Below, piece by piece: positions 1 through 8,622 of a stretch of DNA of 50,154 bases (position 1 is its first letter; the number at the start of each line of letters is the position of its first letter). This DNA comes from Oscillospiraceae bacterium (GTDB taxonomy: Bacteria; Bacillota; Clostridia; Oscillospirales; Oscillospiraceae): the NCBI GenBank assembly GCA_017861365.1, contig JAGFXR010000012.1:1-50154 (forward strand), read 5' to 3'. Below the pieces are notes generated by a model. The model was not told where the DNA came from and ran no database searches. It was given only the letters and a program-made list of their open reading frames with translations. The position numbers were made by a program, and so were the translations under genes.

Positions 1-678
1 CTCTATGACGGCATATTGCAGGGGCGCTGCCGCTCGTTTTGGCGTGACATGAGCCAAGGCTTCCTCCGCAGTGACGGCAAGGGAAGCAATCTGTTCGGTC
101 TTATCTCCCACACCCCGGGCCGCCGAGGTATCCAATACCAGGATATTCCTGTCTACCAACTGCTTCAGAACGGCGTTGATGTCTTTTCCGGGGAACGCCT
201 CCGTCAATGTCCTCCGGTCTACACTGCCGCCAGCAATCACCATTTCAAGAATACGCCTTGCCCGTTCAGAATGTCCCGCTGCCTCATAGGCCGCCTCGCG
301 GTCAATCCCTTCCGCTAACCGCCATTGGTCATGGACAGAAAACCAGAGACCCGCCGGAAGCATGGCCTTTACACTCTCACAGACCGTACAAAAATACTGA
401 TCTCTCATCCAGAGGGCCATTTGAATTCCCTGCTCATCCAGAACGGGGGTATCATCCAGCAGTGCCAGCAGCTGCTTCAGGCGTTCCCGTCCGGAGACAG
501 TAACAACCGCAAGAATGATTCCTTCCGCTCTCCGGTTTCCCCTTCCGAAGGAAACCAGTACCCTTACGCCCGGTACAGCAAGCTCCACCAAATCGGGAGG
601 TATGAGATAATCGTAAGGACGGTCAATCTGGAACGTTGCCGCAGCCACCGCCACCTTGGCTATGACCTGTCCATCCAT
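1..678 (-). CDS. priA: Primosomal protein N' (PriA), N-terminal part, cut by left edge
   Basis: The frame opens at an ATG at 678 behind a strong GGAGGTGG ribosome site and stays open to base 1, giving 226 residues. Residues 16-27 (FQIDRPYDYLIP) followed by a PGVRVLVSFGRG stretch match the 3'-DNA-binding domain that begins PriA helicases. The family restarts stalled replication forks by loading DnaB. The helicase and zinc-binding parts lie outside the window. It is the last visible gene of the block after rpoZ, with a 133-base gap, which matches the usual gmk-rpoZ-priA order in Firmicutes. The call is confident because of both the motif and the neighbours. Confidence 0.93.
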   Translation of the reverse strand, partial: MDGQVIAKVAVAAATFQIDRPYDYLIPPDLVELAVPGVRVLVSFGRGNRRAEGIILAVVTVSGRERLKQLLALLDDTPVLDEQGIQMALWMRDQYFCTVCESVKAMLPAGLWFSVHDQWRLAEGIDREAAYEAAGHSERARRILEMVIAGGSVDRRTLTEAFPGKDINAVLKQLVDRNILVLDTSAARGVGDKTEQIASLAVTAEEALAHVTPKRAAAPLQYAVIE

Positions 679-782
679 ACGATTCCACCTCCAAATTCAT
701 GAAGCTTTGGTCCTGAAAATCCTCCGAACATAAAACGAAACCACCGCAAACCAACCGACCATGACATGTCCATGAAGCAAGC

Positions 783-806
783 GAAGCAAGCGCAAGCGCT
801 TGCTTC
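783..806. repeat. Perfect 10-bp palindrome between rpoZ and priA
   Basis: GAAGCAAGCG, a 4-base loop and its exact reverse complement lie just past the rpoZ stop. A further copy of GAAGCAAGC at 774-782 precedes it. The only T-run follows the stem on the plus strand (806-813), so as an intrinsic terminator it would point against rpoZ transcription. It may be an RNA hairpin or processing site in the operon mRNA. Confidence 0.5.
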
Positions 807-811
807 CGTTT

Positions 812-1018
812 TTAGTCGCCCTTGCCCAAATCCTCAACTGTGAGCTTGCCGTCGGCAACCTCACGGACAGCAATCGTAACCGGTTTTTCGAAGAGAGGAT
901 AGCCGCCTTCCTGCGCTTCTTCAGAAATCTCTCTGGCTCGCTGAGCAACCACATTCACCAGCATATAACGGCTTGGAATCTGCTTGAGCAAATCCTTCAT
1001 GGGGGGATACAGCATCAT
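812..1018 (-). CDS. rpoZ: RNA polymerase omega subunit
   Basis: A 68-residue protein beginning MMLYPPMKDLL and containing SRYMLVNVVAQRAREI, the conserved core of bacterial omega. Omega binds the beta' subunit and helps assemble RNA polymerase. The open frame extends upstream to a GTG at 1030, but that codon overlaps the GAGGAG ribosome site. The ATG at 1016-1018, 11 bases past GAGGAG, is the better start. The gene follows gmk by 18 bases and precedes priA, the standard Firmicute order. The short acidic tail after EDLGKGD is normal for the family. Confidence 0.93.
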   Translation of the reverse strand: MMLYPPMKDLLKQIPSRYMLVNVVAQRAREISEEAQEGGYPLFEKPVTIAVREVADGKLTVEDLGKGD

Positions 1019-1036
1019 AATTACATACACTCCTCA

Positions 1037-1645
1037 CTAAATTTTGACCAAATGCTTTCGATTCCGTGTGCGGCAGGCCTCCGCCGTCAGAATAGCGGAA
1101 ATCTCTCCTGCCGCCACGGAGATTTTTTCATTAATAACCAGATAATCGTAATTAGGGATTTCCTGATATTCCTCCCGCGCCTTTTTCAGGCGTCCGAGGA
1201 TCACTTCCTCGCTCTCTGTATTTCGATTATAGAGCCTTCTGGATAATTCCTCAATAGAAGGCGGTATAATGAAAATGAGAACTGCCTCGGCACAGCGGCG
1301 GCGTACCTTTGCCGCCCCCTGTACCTCGATATCCAGCAAGACATCAATTCCGGCATCCAACTTTTCCTCAATCATCTTCATGGAGGTTCCGTAATAATTA
1401 CCCACATACTGAGCATATTCCAGCAACTCGTCTTGTTCAATCATGCGTTCAAATTCGTCGTGGCACACAAAATGGTAATTAACCCCATTCGCCTCTCCGA
1501 CTCGCGGCAGACGCGTTGTGTAAGATATGGAAAAATAGATGTTGGGACGCATCCCCAAAAGCTCTGCAATGACCGTACTTTTCCCCACTCCGGACGGGCC
1601 TGACAGAACAATCAGCTGTCCCTTATTTTTTTTCCTGATGCTCAT
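1037..1645 (-). CDS. gmk: Guanylate kinase
   Basis: A 202-residue protein of normal length for the family. The P-loop GPSGVGKST sits at residues 16-24. The GMP-binding stretch SYTTRLPRVGEANGVNYHF follows, and IEVQGA appears mid-protein. It phosphorylates GMP to GDP in the cytoplasm using ATP. The frame can be extended by three codons, but that ATG lies inside the AAAGGA ribosome site. The ATG at 1643-1645 is nine bases downstream of it and is preferred. It sits between remA and rpoZ, the classic remA-gmk-rpoZ arrangement. Confidence 0.95.
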   Translation of the reverse strand: MSIRKKNKGQLIVLSGPSGVGKSTVIAELLGMRPNIYFSISYTTRLPRVGEANGVNYHFVCHDEFERMIEQDELLEYAQYVGNYYGTSMKMIEEKLDAGIDVLLDIEVQGAAKVRRRCAEAVLIFIIPPSIEELSRRLYNRNTESEEVILGRLKKAREEYQEIPNYDYLVINEKISVAAGEISAILTAEACRTRNRKHLVKI

Positions 1646-1701
1646 TTCGACCATTCCTTTATCGTGCTTTGTAGTCCGGCCTCACTCTCGGGCGGTACGG
1701 T

Positions 1702-1980
1702 TCAATCTTCCTCTTCCTCCGCAGGCTCCTCCGGAAGGACGGAATCTTTGCCGCTGAGCCGCCCCGCCACCGAGGCGGGCAAAAAAGCAGAGAGAATGAT
1801 ATGTCCGCTGTCCATAATCAGCACCGCACGGGTTCTGCGCCCATAAGTGGCGTCAATCAGGCCGCCGCGCTCCCGCGCCTCCTGAATCATCCGTTTAATG
1901 GGCGCTGACTCAGGGCTTACGATTGCAATCATCCGCTGCGCGGAAACCATGTTTCCAAAGCCGACATTGATAAGCTTCAA
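1702..1980 (-). CDS. remA: RemA/DUF370 family regulator
   Basis: A 92-residue protein starting [20 protein letters not shown], with [29 protein letters not shown], the diagnostic DUF370 sequence. In Bacillus subtilis RemA is a DNA-binding protein that activates biofilm-matrix and osmoprotection genes. The target genes here are unknown. The last 15 or so residues form an acidic tail (EEPAEEEED) that may be lineage-specific. It lies 11 bases after yicC and upstream of gmk, the conserved context of the family. Confidence 0.9.
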   Translation of the reverse strand: MKLINVGFGNMVSAQRMIAIVSPESAPIKRMIQEARERGGLIDATYGRRTRAVLIMDSGHIILSAFLPASVAGRLSGKDSVLPEEPAEEEED

Positions 1981-1991
1981 TCATCACACCT

Positions 1992-2873
1992 CTATTCAAT
2001 ATTTTGAATTTGCTCACGGATTTTTTCAATCTCTGCCTTTATATCCACCACAATGCGGGTCACCGCAATATCACTGCACTTAGATCCGATGGTGTTTGCC
2101 TCCCGGTTAAACTCCTGAATCAAAAAGTCCAGCTTTCGGCCAATGGCCCCCTCTGTTTGCAGCAGCTCCCGCAGCTGGCTGAAATGACTGCGCAGACGGA
2201 CGGTTTCCTCATCCACCGCAACCTTATCAGCAAAAATTGCGGCTTCCGTCATGAGGCGTGCCTCATCAATCTGAGTGTTTTCCAAAATCTCACGCATTTT
2301 CGTTTCCAGCTTGATCTGATGCTCCGCGACAGTCTGAGGGGAACGCCGCTCCACTAGTTCCGTAAGGCTTTCAATGGTGTCCACCCTTCGTAAAATATCT
2401 TCCGCCAGCTTCCCGCCCTCTCGGACACGCATCTGATTCAAATCGCCTAGGGCAAGATCCAGTGCGGCATAGAGCTCCGACGCAACCGCCTCCAAATTCT
2501 CCTTGGTTTTTTCCACCACAAGGACATCCGGAAAACGCGACAGGAGGGAAACTGAGATATCATTGTGAATGGCGCCTCCATACAGCCGTTCAATCTCCAG
2601 AAGTGCCTCATAATAACCATTTGCCACGGGACGGTTCAGGTTAACGGTAATATCCTGCCCCGCATTGTCCAGCGTAATGAACACATCTACCTTTCCCCGG
2701 GAAATGGCGCTTTGAACATGGGTTTTGACGGCATCCTCCGCAAACAGATACGCGCGCGGCAGCTTCACGGAACAATCCAAGTAGCGGTTATTCACCGAAC
2801 GAACCTCAACTGTAATTTTCCGCCCGTCCAGAATGCCCTCACCACGACCGTAGCCGGTCATACTTTTTATCAT
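1992..2873 (-). CDS. yicC: YicC family endoribonuclease
   Basis: A 293-residue protein beginning MIKSMTGYGRGE, the near-invariant start of YicC proteins, and carrying VRSVNNRYLDCSVKLPR. The C-terminal half (DUF1732) has the EFNREANTIGSKCSD stretch typical of the family. YicC proteins are reported to be endoribonucleases linked to RNA decay. The frame extends four codons further to a TTG; the ATG at 2871-2873 fits the family start. It is followed at 11 bases by remA. The substrate RNAs cannot be inferred. Confidence 0.9.
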   Translation of the reverse strand: MIKSMTGYGRGEGILDGRKITVEVRSVNNRYLDCSVKLPRAYLFAEDAVKTHVQSAISRGKVDVFITLDNAGQDITVNLNRPVANGYYEALLEIERLYGGAIHNDISVSLLSRFPDVLVVEKTKENLEAVASELYAALDLALGDLNQMRVREGGKLAEDILRRVDTIESLTELVERRSPQTVAEHQIKLETKMREILENTQIDEARLMTEAAIFADKVAVDEETVRLRSHFSQLRELLQTEGAIGRKLDFLIQEFNREANTIGSKCSDIAVTRIVVDIKAEIEKIREQIQNIE

Positions 2874-2902
2874 CGCAACGACCAATCCTTATCTGTTTCG
2901 TT

Positions 2903-3430
2903 TTACCGCTTTCTTAAATGCGGGGCAAACCGAGCCATATAAAAGCCGATCAGCTTGGTAAAACCATAATCATAAACCAGAAACGCGGCATTACCGGCCA
3001 CATAAGCCGCCCAGGCTAACTGAAGCATCTGAGGCAGGGCCGGCAAAAATAATTCCCGGAACACAAACCAGAACAGCGTGAGCACCAGATTAAAAAAGAT
3101 GAGCTTACACAAAAGCTCCAGCGGCAGCTTTCTCATGCGCTCCAGCAAGAATTTTATCATGGGATATACGCCGAAAAAGAGCAGATAGAGGAGCATGTTC
3201 ATCTTATCAGGCAGGAGCACAAACGCCAGAAGTCCGGTTGCAAGCCAGCAGAAAAAGCCTCCCGATAAGCCGGATGAGATAATCACGGCGGCGGGGAGAA
3301 GTCCCGCGGCGGCAATCAGCCCCCAGCGTCCGGTGGGTAAAATTGCTGAGAGCCAGAGCAGAATCAGCGACAACGCGGTCATTACGCCAACCAGCGCGGC
3401 GCGGCGTGCGGTTCCGTTCCGGTTGCCCAT
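2903..3430 (-). CDS. Unknown integral membrane protein
   Basis: A 175-residue, very hydrophobic protein with a basic N-terminus ([15 protein letters not shown]) and about five likely membrane spans, near residues 10-30, 38-72, 80-95, 105-125 and 138-160. No catalytic motif is visible. The size and topology resemble small S-component-like or DUF2232-like membrane proteins, but I do not recognise the family with certainty. Its ATG shares one base with the stop of the upstream J-domain gene (TGATG), so translation is probably coupled. That coupling and its place in the cdaA operon are the only functional clues. Confidence 0.7.
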   Translation of the reverse strand: MGNRNGTARRAALVGVMTALSLILLWLSAILPTGRWGLIAAAGLLPAAVIISSGLSGGFFCWLATGLLAFVLLPDKMNMLLYLLFFGVYPMIKFLLERMRKLPLELLCKLIFFNLVLTLFWFVFRELFLPALPQMLQLAWAAYVAGNAAFLVYDYGFTKLIGFYMARFAPHLRKR

Positions 3431-4026
3431 CAGCAGCCACCACCGTCACACAGGCAGTTTAGGCACATCATGGTTGTACAGCAGTCCATTGCGTCCATGC
3501 CGCTGGAGTACTGCCGTGGGCGATATCCCGCACCGCCCTGATTCATCATATTGGCTGCCTGACGGTATTCGGCGTTTGCCGGGCTTAGTTGAACCGCCAG
3601 ATTATAGTTCTGAGCCGCCTCATCCAACCAGCCCCTGCGGTAAGCGATGCTACCGGCCAAAAAATACCACTCCCCGCTGTTATTCTGCGGGATACTTTGC
3701 AGCAGACGCTCGGCCTGATCAATTTGCCCCGCGTTGATGTAATTGCGCACTTGGGCAAAATTGCCCTGCCCTGATCCGCTCCGCGGGCCGGACTCCTGCC
3801 GCGCGGAGGACTGCTGATAGGCGTAGCCGCCTCCGCCTGAGCGCTGCTTGTTGATCAGTTCATACGCCTCGTTGACTTCCTTCATTTTTTCCTCCGCCAG
3901 ATCGGCAAGAGGGTTATTCTGATAGTTATCAGGATGGTATTTTCGTGCCAATTCACGATAGGCTCGTTTCACCTCATCATCAGTGGCGTTGGCGTTGACG
4001 CCTAAAACACTGTATGGATCCGTCAT
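3430..4026 (-). CDS. J-domain protein with TPR-like repeats and a cysteine-rich tail
   Basis: A 198-residue protein. Residues 1-65 are a J domain with an intact HPD motif ([10 protein letters not shown]), which in the family stimulates Hsp70 ATPase. A Gly/Ser-rich linker (about 65-90) leads to a helical region of TPR character ([28 protein letters not shown]). The protein ends in a cysteine cluster with the pattern CC-x4-C-x2-C-x-C-x4-C. It is not DnaJ itself: there is no zinc-finger domain of the usual kind. It is coupled to a membrane protein downstream and lies 11 bases after the DUF5685 gene. The tail suggests metal binding or membrane anchoring; this is inference. Confidence 0.85.
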   Translation of the reverse strand: MTDPYSVLGVNANATDDEVKRAYRELARKYHPDNYQNNPLADLAEEKMKEVNEAYELINKQRSGGGGYAYQQSSARQESGPRSGSGQGNFAQVRNYINAGQIDQAERLLQSIPQNNSGEWYFLAGSIAYRRGWLDEAAQNYNLAVQLSPANAEYRQAANMMNQGGAGYRPRQYSSGMDAMDCCTTMMCLNCLCDGGGC

Positions 4027-4037
4027 GTGGTACTCTC

Positions 4038-4934
4038 CTAATTCCTAAAATATTTTTCTTCTCCGCTCCATACGGGTATGATACGGTTCCTTTTTGGAAA
4101 GGTTCCCTGGAAGACCATCTCTTCCACAGTGGGAAGTCCCAGAAATAAAATGTTACCCAAAATGTCGCTCCAGCATCCGAAGTCTACCAAATGATAGGCA
4201 GACGCCGCCAGATTCAGCGAATGCTTCAGCGTGACCCGCATTGAGTCGCGATGCTCCTCCGGCCTGCCGTCAAATCGGACCGAAACCGGATTATAGCTTC
4301 CTGTGCGGGCATCCTCAGCCAAATCATCCCATGCGTCGATCAGATAAATCCAGCGTCCGATATGGTACAGCAGCTGACCCAGGGCACGATCCTTCGTCTC
4401 AATACCACTGACAGGAGCGGCCGCGCTTAGAATCCTGGCAAAGGTATCCGCGGTGCGGTCAATGGAGGCAGAGTTCGAACGTTCCAGCACCTGAAGCAGC
4501 TCAAGACATTCCCGCACAGTGGCGTCAAACTCCGGGCGGTTCGCTACCGCTCTCCGATAGGCTCTTCGCAGCACAATGGTGATTATTCTGGCGGGGAACC
4601 CCCGAAAAAAGCTTTTGTCCGCTACATCGTCCTTCAGTTTGCAGTAGGCTAAAATTAAACTTTCGTCTGCCGACACCTCAAAGCCATCATCACAGAGACA
4701 GACCGATCTCTTTTTAAACGGATGGGCGGGACACCTGCGTTTGCAGGTGCGCGGTTGATCCGTCGACGGCGTCAGCACCATAGCAAGAAAGGTGAAGTCA
4801 TAGTTTAACATAAATCGAGCCAAAAATCCATACCGTTTTGCCATCGTATGGCAAAGTCCGCAATAAACCGCCTGATAAGCATCAAATTCCCGCAGCTTGA
4901 GCTCACTTTTCATAGGCCGGACATATCCAAACAT
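4038..4934 (-). CDS. DUF5685 family protein
   Basis: A 298-residue protein opening [13 protein letters not shown], the usual start of DUF5685. Cysteines at 25 and 28 (YCGLC), 64 and 68 (CKRRC), and 79 and 81 (CLC) look like a metal or Fe-S site. Further on, [20 protein letters not shown] has the look of an aspartate-rich DxxDD helix seen in all-alpha prenyltransferase-like enzymes. That resemblance is my inference. The function is not known. An upstream TTG extension lies only two bases from the GGAG site and was not chosen. It sits between cdaR and the J-domain gene. Confidence 0.82.
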   Translation of the reverse strand: MFGYVRPMKSELKLREFDAYQAVYCGLCHTMAKRYGFLARFMLNYDFTFLAMVLTPSTDQPRTCKRRCPAHPFKKRSVCLCDDGFEVSADESLILAYCKLKDDVADKSFFRGFPARIITIVLRRAYRRAVANRPEFDATVRECLELLQVLERSNSASIDRTADTFARILSAAAPVSGIETKDRALGQLLYHIGRWIYLIDAWDDLAEDARTGSYNPVSVRFDGRPEEHRDSMRVTLKHSLNLAASAYHLVDFGCWSDILGNILFLGLPTVEEMVFQGTFPKRNRIIPVWSGEEKYFRN

Positions 4935-4973
4935 CAGTCGTTCCAAATCTCCATTGTTATTAGAATCAAGTCA

Positions 4974-6218
4974 TTATCCTGTCAGCGAGACGACAATTTT
5001 ATAATCGTCGCCCACCACACCCACATCTGAATCGCTGTCCAGATACACAGTGACCGGAACGGTATATTGCCCCTCCGCGTGGCTGACGGAGGACAAATCA
5101 GCCACCAGTCTGATATTGTAATCGCTGACCGTCCCCAGCGCCTCCTCGGTTCCTCTTACAACCACCTGCACGCTCTGGGTCACCGAGGTGGCGGTCAGGC
5201 CGTCTGGAACATTAATAAACGAAATGTCGCTTACATCAAAGGTGGAGCTGGCAAGTCCCTCAATGGTAACGGTGACCGTAGCCTGCGTAATGTTGCTGAC
5301 ATTATTCAGCTCCTCCGTCAGATTGATCGGGAAGGTAAAGGTTTCGTTATCGATCACAGTGGACAGGTCTATCGTCCCCAGTACCAGCTCACTGAGGGGG
5401 TCCAGCGCCGAGGCATCGCCGGAAACCGTAATCGTCTCCGGTTCGATGGTATAAGAAATATTATCCTCTGTGGCGCCGCCTCCCGCGAGAAAATCGATCT
5501 TGAGGGGAATATCCTTTGTCTTAAGGATGGGTACTGAAACCAGAACGGTATCCGTATTACAGGTAATCTTACTGCTTGTTTCGCTGGACAAGGGCTGCCC
5601 ATCTACCCCAATGAGGGTAAAGCCCATTTCCTTGGAAATGGAGTCGGTGACATTATCGCCCGAAACAGTGACCAGAGCGTGATCCACCTGACTGACCAGA
5701 GTCTCAGCACCGGTGATCTCTATGGTTGAGGGTGAAATTGTAATCTCATCCACCAAATATCCCTTTGCCGGATTGCCCACAAATTCGCCCTGTACATCAA
5801 TGGTCCGGCTGGTCAGCTTTGATACGGTAAAATCAATTTGGGTCAATGTACGGTCCAGCACAGAGATATCACTGCTGGAAACGCCGGACGGCCAGACAAT
5901 ATCATAAGTCTTGCTGTAATCCCCGGCAGTTCCGATGGTACTGACGCTGACCCGAATCGTAATGGTCTCCGCGGTCAGCTTCTGCAGCGTGGCAATTGGC
6001 CCCTTTACCCTGAGGGTAACGGTCTGGTCACTTCCTTCGCTGATCAAAAGGCCGTTGGCCTCAAGGGTATCCTCTCCCTCAAAGGTCACGGGAATACTGA
6101 AAATCGTTTTTTCCTTGTCCGGATTTTCCACTGTTCTGACATAAACCCACAAACCGATGGCTATGATGAGGGACAGAAAAATATACAGCGCTTTACTGTC
6201 CAGAATTTTTTTCCCCAT
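4974..6218 (-). CDS. cdaR: YbbR-domain protein, CdaA regulator CdaR
   Basis: A 414-residue protein with a single N-terminal membrane span (about residues 8-26, ALYIFLSLIIAIGLWVYV). The rest is extracytoplasmic, made of about four YbbR repeats (near 45-125, 130-215, 225-310 and 320-400), each carrying recurring TVxVxGP or TVSGD-like turns. In Firmicutes CdaR binds and modulates the diadenylate cyclase CdaA at the membrane. The start overlaps the end of cdaA by 26 bases, indicating translational coupling. glmM, which often completes this cluster, is not seen here; DUF5685 follows instead. Confidence 0.92.
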   Translation of the reverse strand: MGKKILDSKALYIFLSLIIAIGLWVYVRTVENPDKEKTIFSIPVTFEGEDTLEANGLLISEGSDQTVTLRVKGPIATLQKLTAETITIRVSVSTIGTAGDYSKTYDIVWPSGVSSSDISVLDRTLTQIDFTVSKLTSRTIDVQGEFVGNPAKGYLVDEITISPSTIEITGAETLVSQVDHALVTVSGDNVTDSISKEMGFTLIGVDGQPLSSETSSKITCNTDTVLVSVPILKTKDIPLKIDFLAGGGATEDNISYTIEPETITVSGDASALDPLSELVLGTIDLSTVIDNETFTFPINLTEELNNVSNITQATVTVTIEGLASSTFDVSDISFINVPDGLTATSVTQSVQVVVRGTEEALGTVSDYNIRLVADLSSVSHAEGQYTVPVTVYLDSDSDVGVVGDDYKIVVSLTG

Positions 6219-7098
6219 CTGACTTGTCTCCCTTTTTGGCTTTCACAAAATCTGAAAACTTTAAAAACTTCTGCCTTTTCGTGGTGGTGCTATCCTCTTT
6301 CGGCAGCAGTTCATTGCGCAGCAGCCGTTCCAGGGTTTCCGGGGCCAGGTGGCGTTTCAGCATTCCCTGCACTGCCACGGAGATCGAACCTGTCTCCTCC
6401 GAAACAATCGCAACCACCGCGTCGGAATTTTCGCTCATTCCGATTCCCGCACGGTGACGCATCCCCAAATCGCGGCTCAAATTCACATTTCCGGACAATG
6501 GAAGCATGCATCCCGCACCGGCAACCCGACCTTCCCGGACAATCACCGCACCGTCATGCATGGGAGCTTTGGGCCAAAAAATATTCTTGAGTAATTCGCT
6601 GGAGACAGTGCCATCTAAAATCGTTCCGGTTTTCAAAGGCCCGTCCAGCAATACATTTCGTTCAAACACGGTGAGCGCCCCGATTTTATCCTTTGACAGA
6701 GCTGTATACGCCGCCACCGTCTGCCGGATGGCATTTTCCAGCTCATTGCCTTTATTGTCGTCCCGAATCAGCATTTTTTTAAACTGTCCGCTTCCCATCT
6801 GCTCCAGAAAGTGGCGAAGCTCCGGCTGAAAAATAATCACAAGCGCGATCAGTCCCAGCTCAACCGCACGGTTTAAAATGAACCGGATGACCGTTAAGTG
6901 CAGCACAGAGGCCAAGCCCAGTGCGGCAACCAACAGCGCCAGCGCCTTGACAACCTGTCCCGATCGGCTGCGGCGAACCAGCCGAAGCAGCTGATAGACC
7001 AGAAAAGACACAATGGCGATATCAATTATATCCCAGATTTCTATCATTGCGAGATAGTTTTGCTGAATTGTGCTCCACATCTGGGCAATTACTTCCAT
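6193..7098 (-). CDS. cdaA: Membrane diadenylate cyclase CdaA
   Basis: A 301-residue protein with three membrane spans (about residues 22-40, 48-68 and 78-92) followed by a DisA_N cyclase domain. The catalytic DGA (182-184, in PMHDGAVIV) and RHR (214-216, in MRHRAGIG) motifs are intact. It condenses two ATP into c-di-AMP, which controls potassium and cell-wall homeostasis. The frame reaches an ATG at 7134, but that codon has no ribosome site. The ATG at 7096-7098 sits eight bases past GGGAG and is preferred. The C-terminus is lysine-rich and overlaps cdaR. Confidence 0.93.
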   Translation of the reverse strand: MEVIAQMWSTIQQNYLAMIEIWDIIDIAIVSFLVYQLLRLVRRSRSGQVVKALALLVAALGLASVLHLTVIRFILNRAVELGLIALVIIFQPELRHFLEQMGSGQFKKMLIRDDNKGNELENAIRQTVAAYTALSKDKIGALTVFERNVLLDGPLKTGTILDGTVSSELLKNIFWPKAPMHDGAVIVREGRVAGAGCMLPLSGNVNLSRDLGMRHRAGIGMSENSDAVVAIVSEETGSISVAVQGMLKRHLAPETLERLLRNELLPKEDSTTTKRQKFLKFSDFVKAKKGDKSDGEKNSGQ

Positions 7099-7405
7099 AT
7101 ACATATCTCCCACTGAGCCGAAAAAGAGACTCATTTACGTATTCTGTTTCATTACAGTCACCCGGTCATTCAGCTAAATGAGCCCAGGTGCTTTTCCCCA
7201 AATCATCGCATTCCGATATTTAGACGGATATATTGCATGCTTTCTCAAATATCGGTCAAAAACCTGTGCCAAAGCACGACCACTGCAACAGTGGTCGTGC
7301 TTGCTCCTTGGAGCCGTCTATTTGATGCGAAAATATTCACAATGTTAACGATCGTCCGGTTCTCATCCATTTTTTCATGCGCCATTCCTAATGCTTTTGC
7401 ATGAT
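7099..7405 (-). other. Structured 5' leader of the cdaA operon
   Basis: About 300 bases lie between the predicted transcription start and the cdaA ATG. A perfect 14-bp stem with a 3-base loop occupies 7272-7302, and on the minus strand TTTTT follows it after a short gap. A second hairpin pairs 7213-7221 with 7247-7255. A 13-codon ORF (MKKWMRTGRSLTL) has AGGA seven bases ahead of its ATG. I tried to match the known c-di-AMP (ydaO) riboswitch core and could not. The stem may instead end the upstream transcript. Confidence 0.45.
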
Positions 7406-7411
7406 AGAACT

Positions 7412-7440
7412 ATTATACTGTATCCACGGTAGAATGGCAA
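7412..7440 (-). promoter_or_regulatory. Sigma-A type promoter for the cdaA operon
   Basis: On the minus strand TTGCCA, a 17-base spacer and a perfect TATAAT lie just past the end of the desulfurase gene. The predicted start is near 7405, giving a long leader before cdaA. Confidence 0.8.
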
Positions 7441-7479
7441 TACGACGAACCGTTAATTTTTCATGAATTTGGAATATTA

Positions 7480-8622
7480 TTACATTTTATAATCAGCATG
7501 CAGGAGAATCTGCCTTAATTCACTGATCAGACGATCACAGTCCTGTGCAGTATTAAAAGCTGAAAAACTGACACGAACCGTTCCGGTTTCCAACGTTCCC
7601 GCTGTGTTGTGCGCCAGCGGGGCACAGTGCAGTCCGGAACGTACCGCGATCCCTCTTTTCCCAAGCTCTGCGCCAATGTCTTCGCAGTCAACGGACGATG
7701 CCCGTAAGGATAAGACTCCGGCCTGTGCTGCCATGCCGTCTGAGGCGAACACCTCCACTGCTGGTAAACGTTTCATGGATTGTACCAGGTAAGACGTCAG
7801 CTTCCGTTCATGCGCAAAAATTTTCTCTGTGCTTTTTTGCAGTACAAATTGAATTCCTGCCAGTAAACCAGCTATTCCGGACACGTTATGGGTTCCGGCT
7901 TCAAGCCGGTCCGGCAGGAAATCGGGCATTTTCTGCAGCGCTGAAACGCTGCCGGTCCCGCCCTGTAAAAGCGTTTCCCACTGGTCTCCTCCGCACAGCA
8001 GAAGTCCTGTTCCCTGGGGACCGTAAAGTCCCTTGTGTCCCGGCATGGCAACAAAGGCTGCTCCCCATCCGCTGAAATCCACCGGCAGACATCCGGCCGA
8101 CTGGGACGCGTCTACAATGAGCGGCACATTCCGCTCCCGGCAGAGCGCCGCGATTTCAGCGACAGGAATGATATAGCCAAACACATTCGACACATGGGTC
8201 ACAACAACCGTACTGACCTCAGGCGTCAATTTTTCCGCAAAATCCTGCAGCAGAAGCTCCGGCTGGAACAAAGGTGACGTTGCAATCTTAAAGGTAACTG
8301 CTTGAATCGCGGAAAGCGGCCTCGTCACGGCATTATGCTCAAACCCGGTAATGAGAACCGTATCTCCTGGCTTCACCAACGTTTTAATTGCGATATTCAG
8401 TCCATGGGTAGCATTAAATGTGAATACCACCCGTTCCGGATTTTCAACATGAAACAGCTCCCCCGCCGCCTGACGGCATGCAAACAGTGTCTCCGCTGCC
8501 AGCATTGCAGGCTGGTGGCTCCCACGTCCCGGACTTGCCATCCGGGTGATCGCGCTCTGCACCGCGTGCGGAACCGTGGTTGGCTTTTGCAGCGATGTTG
8601 CGGCACTGTCCAAATAAGTCAC
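7480..8622 (-). CDS. Class V aminotransferase, cysteine desulfurase-like
   Basis: A 380-residue PLP enzyme of the NifS/SufS fold. The cofactor lysine is K197 (MPGHKGLYGPQGTG) and the PLP-contacting aspartate is in VDASQSAG (D171). A cysteine at 333 in RSGLHCAP occupies the place of the active-site cysteine in desulfurases. The family removes sulfur or selenium from cysteine or selenocysteine. The start overlaps the DUF3343 carrier-like gene by four bases (ATGA), so the two are co-translated. Which of sulfur or selenium it handles cannot be decided from the sequence. The gene has a normal length and no signs of decay. Confidence 0.88.
   Translation of the reverse strand: MTYLDSAATSLQKPTTVPHAVQSAITRMASPGRGSHQPAMLAAETLFACRQAAGELFHVENPERVVFTFNATHGLNIAIKTLVKPGDTVLITGFEHNAVTRPLSAIQAVTFKIATSPLFQPELLLQDFAEKLTPEVSTVVVTHVSNVFGYIIPVAEIAALCRERNVPLIVDASQSAGCLPVDFSGWGAAFVAMPGHKGLYGPQGTGLLLCGGDQWETLLQGGTGSVSALQKMPDFLPDRLEAGTHNVSGIAGLLAGIQFVLQKSTEKIFAHERKLTSYLVQSMKRLPAVEVFASDGMAAQAGVLSLRASSVDCEDIGAELGKRGIAVRSGLHCAPLAHNTAGTLETGTVRVSFSAFNTAQDCDRLISELRQILLHADYKM

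Noticed and set aside
697-954. An 85-codon minus-strand frame overlapping rpoZ
   Set aside because: It overlaps rpoZ out of frame, is Arg/Leu-rich and has no ribosome site.
7099-7405. A c-di-AMP (ydaO) riboswitch before cdaA
   Set aside because: The conserved core segments of that riboswitch could not be found; only generic stems are visible.
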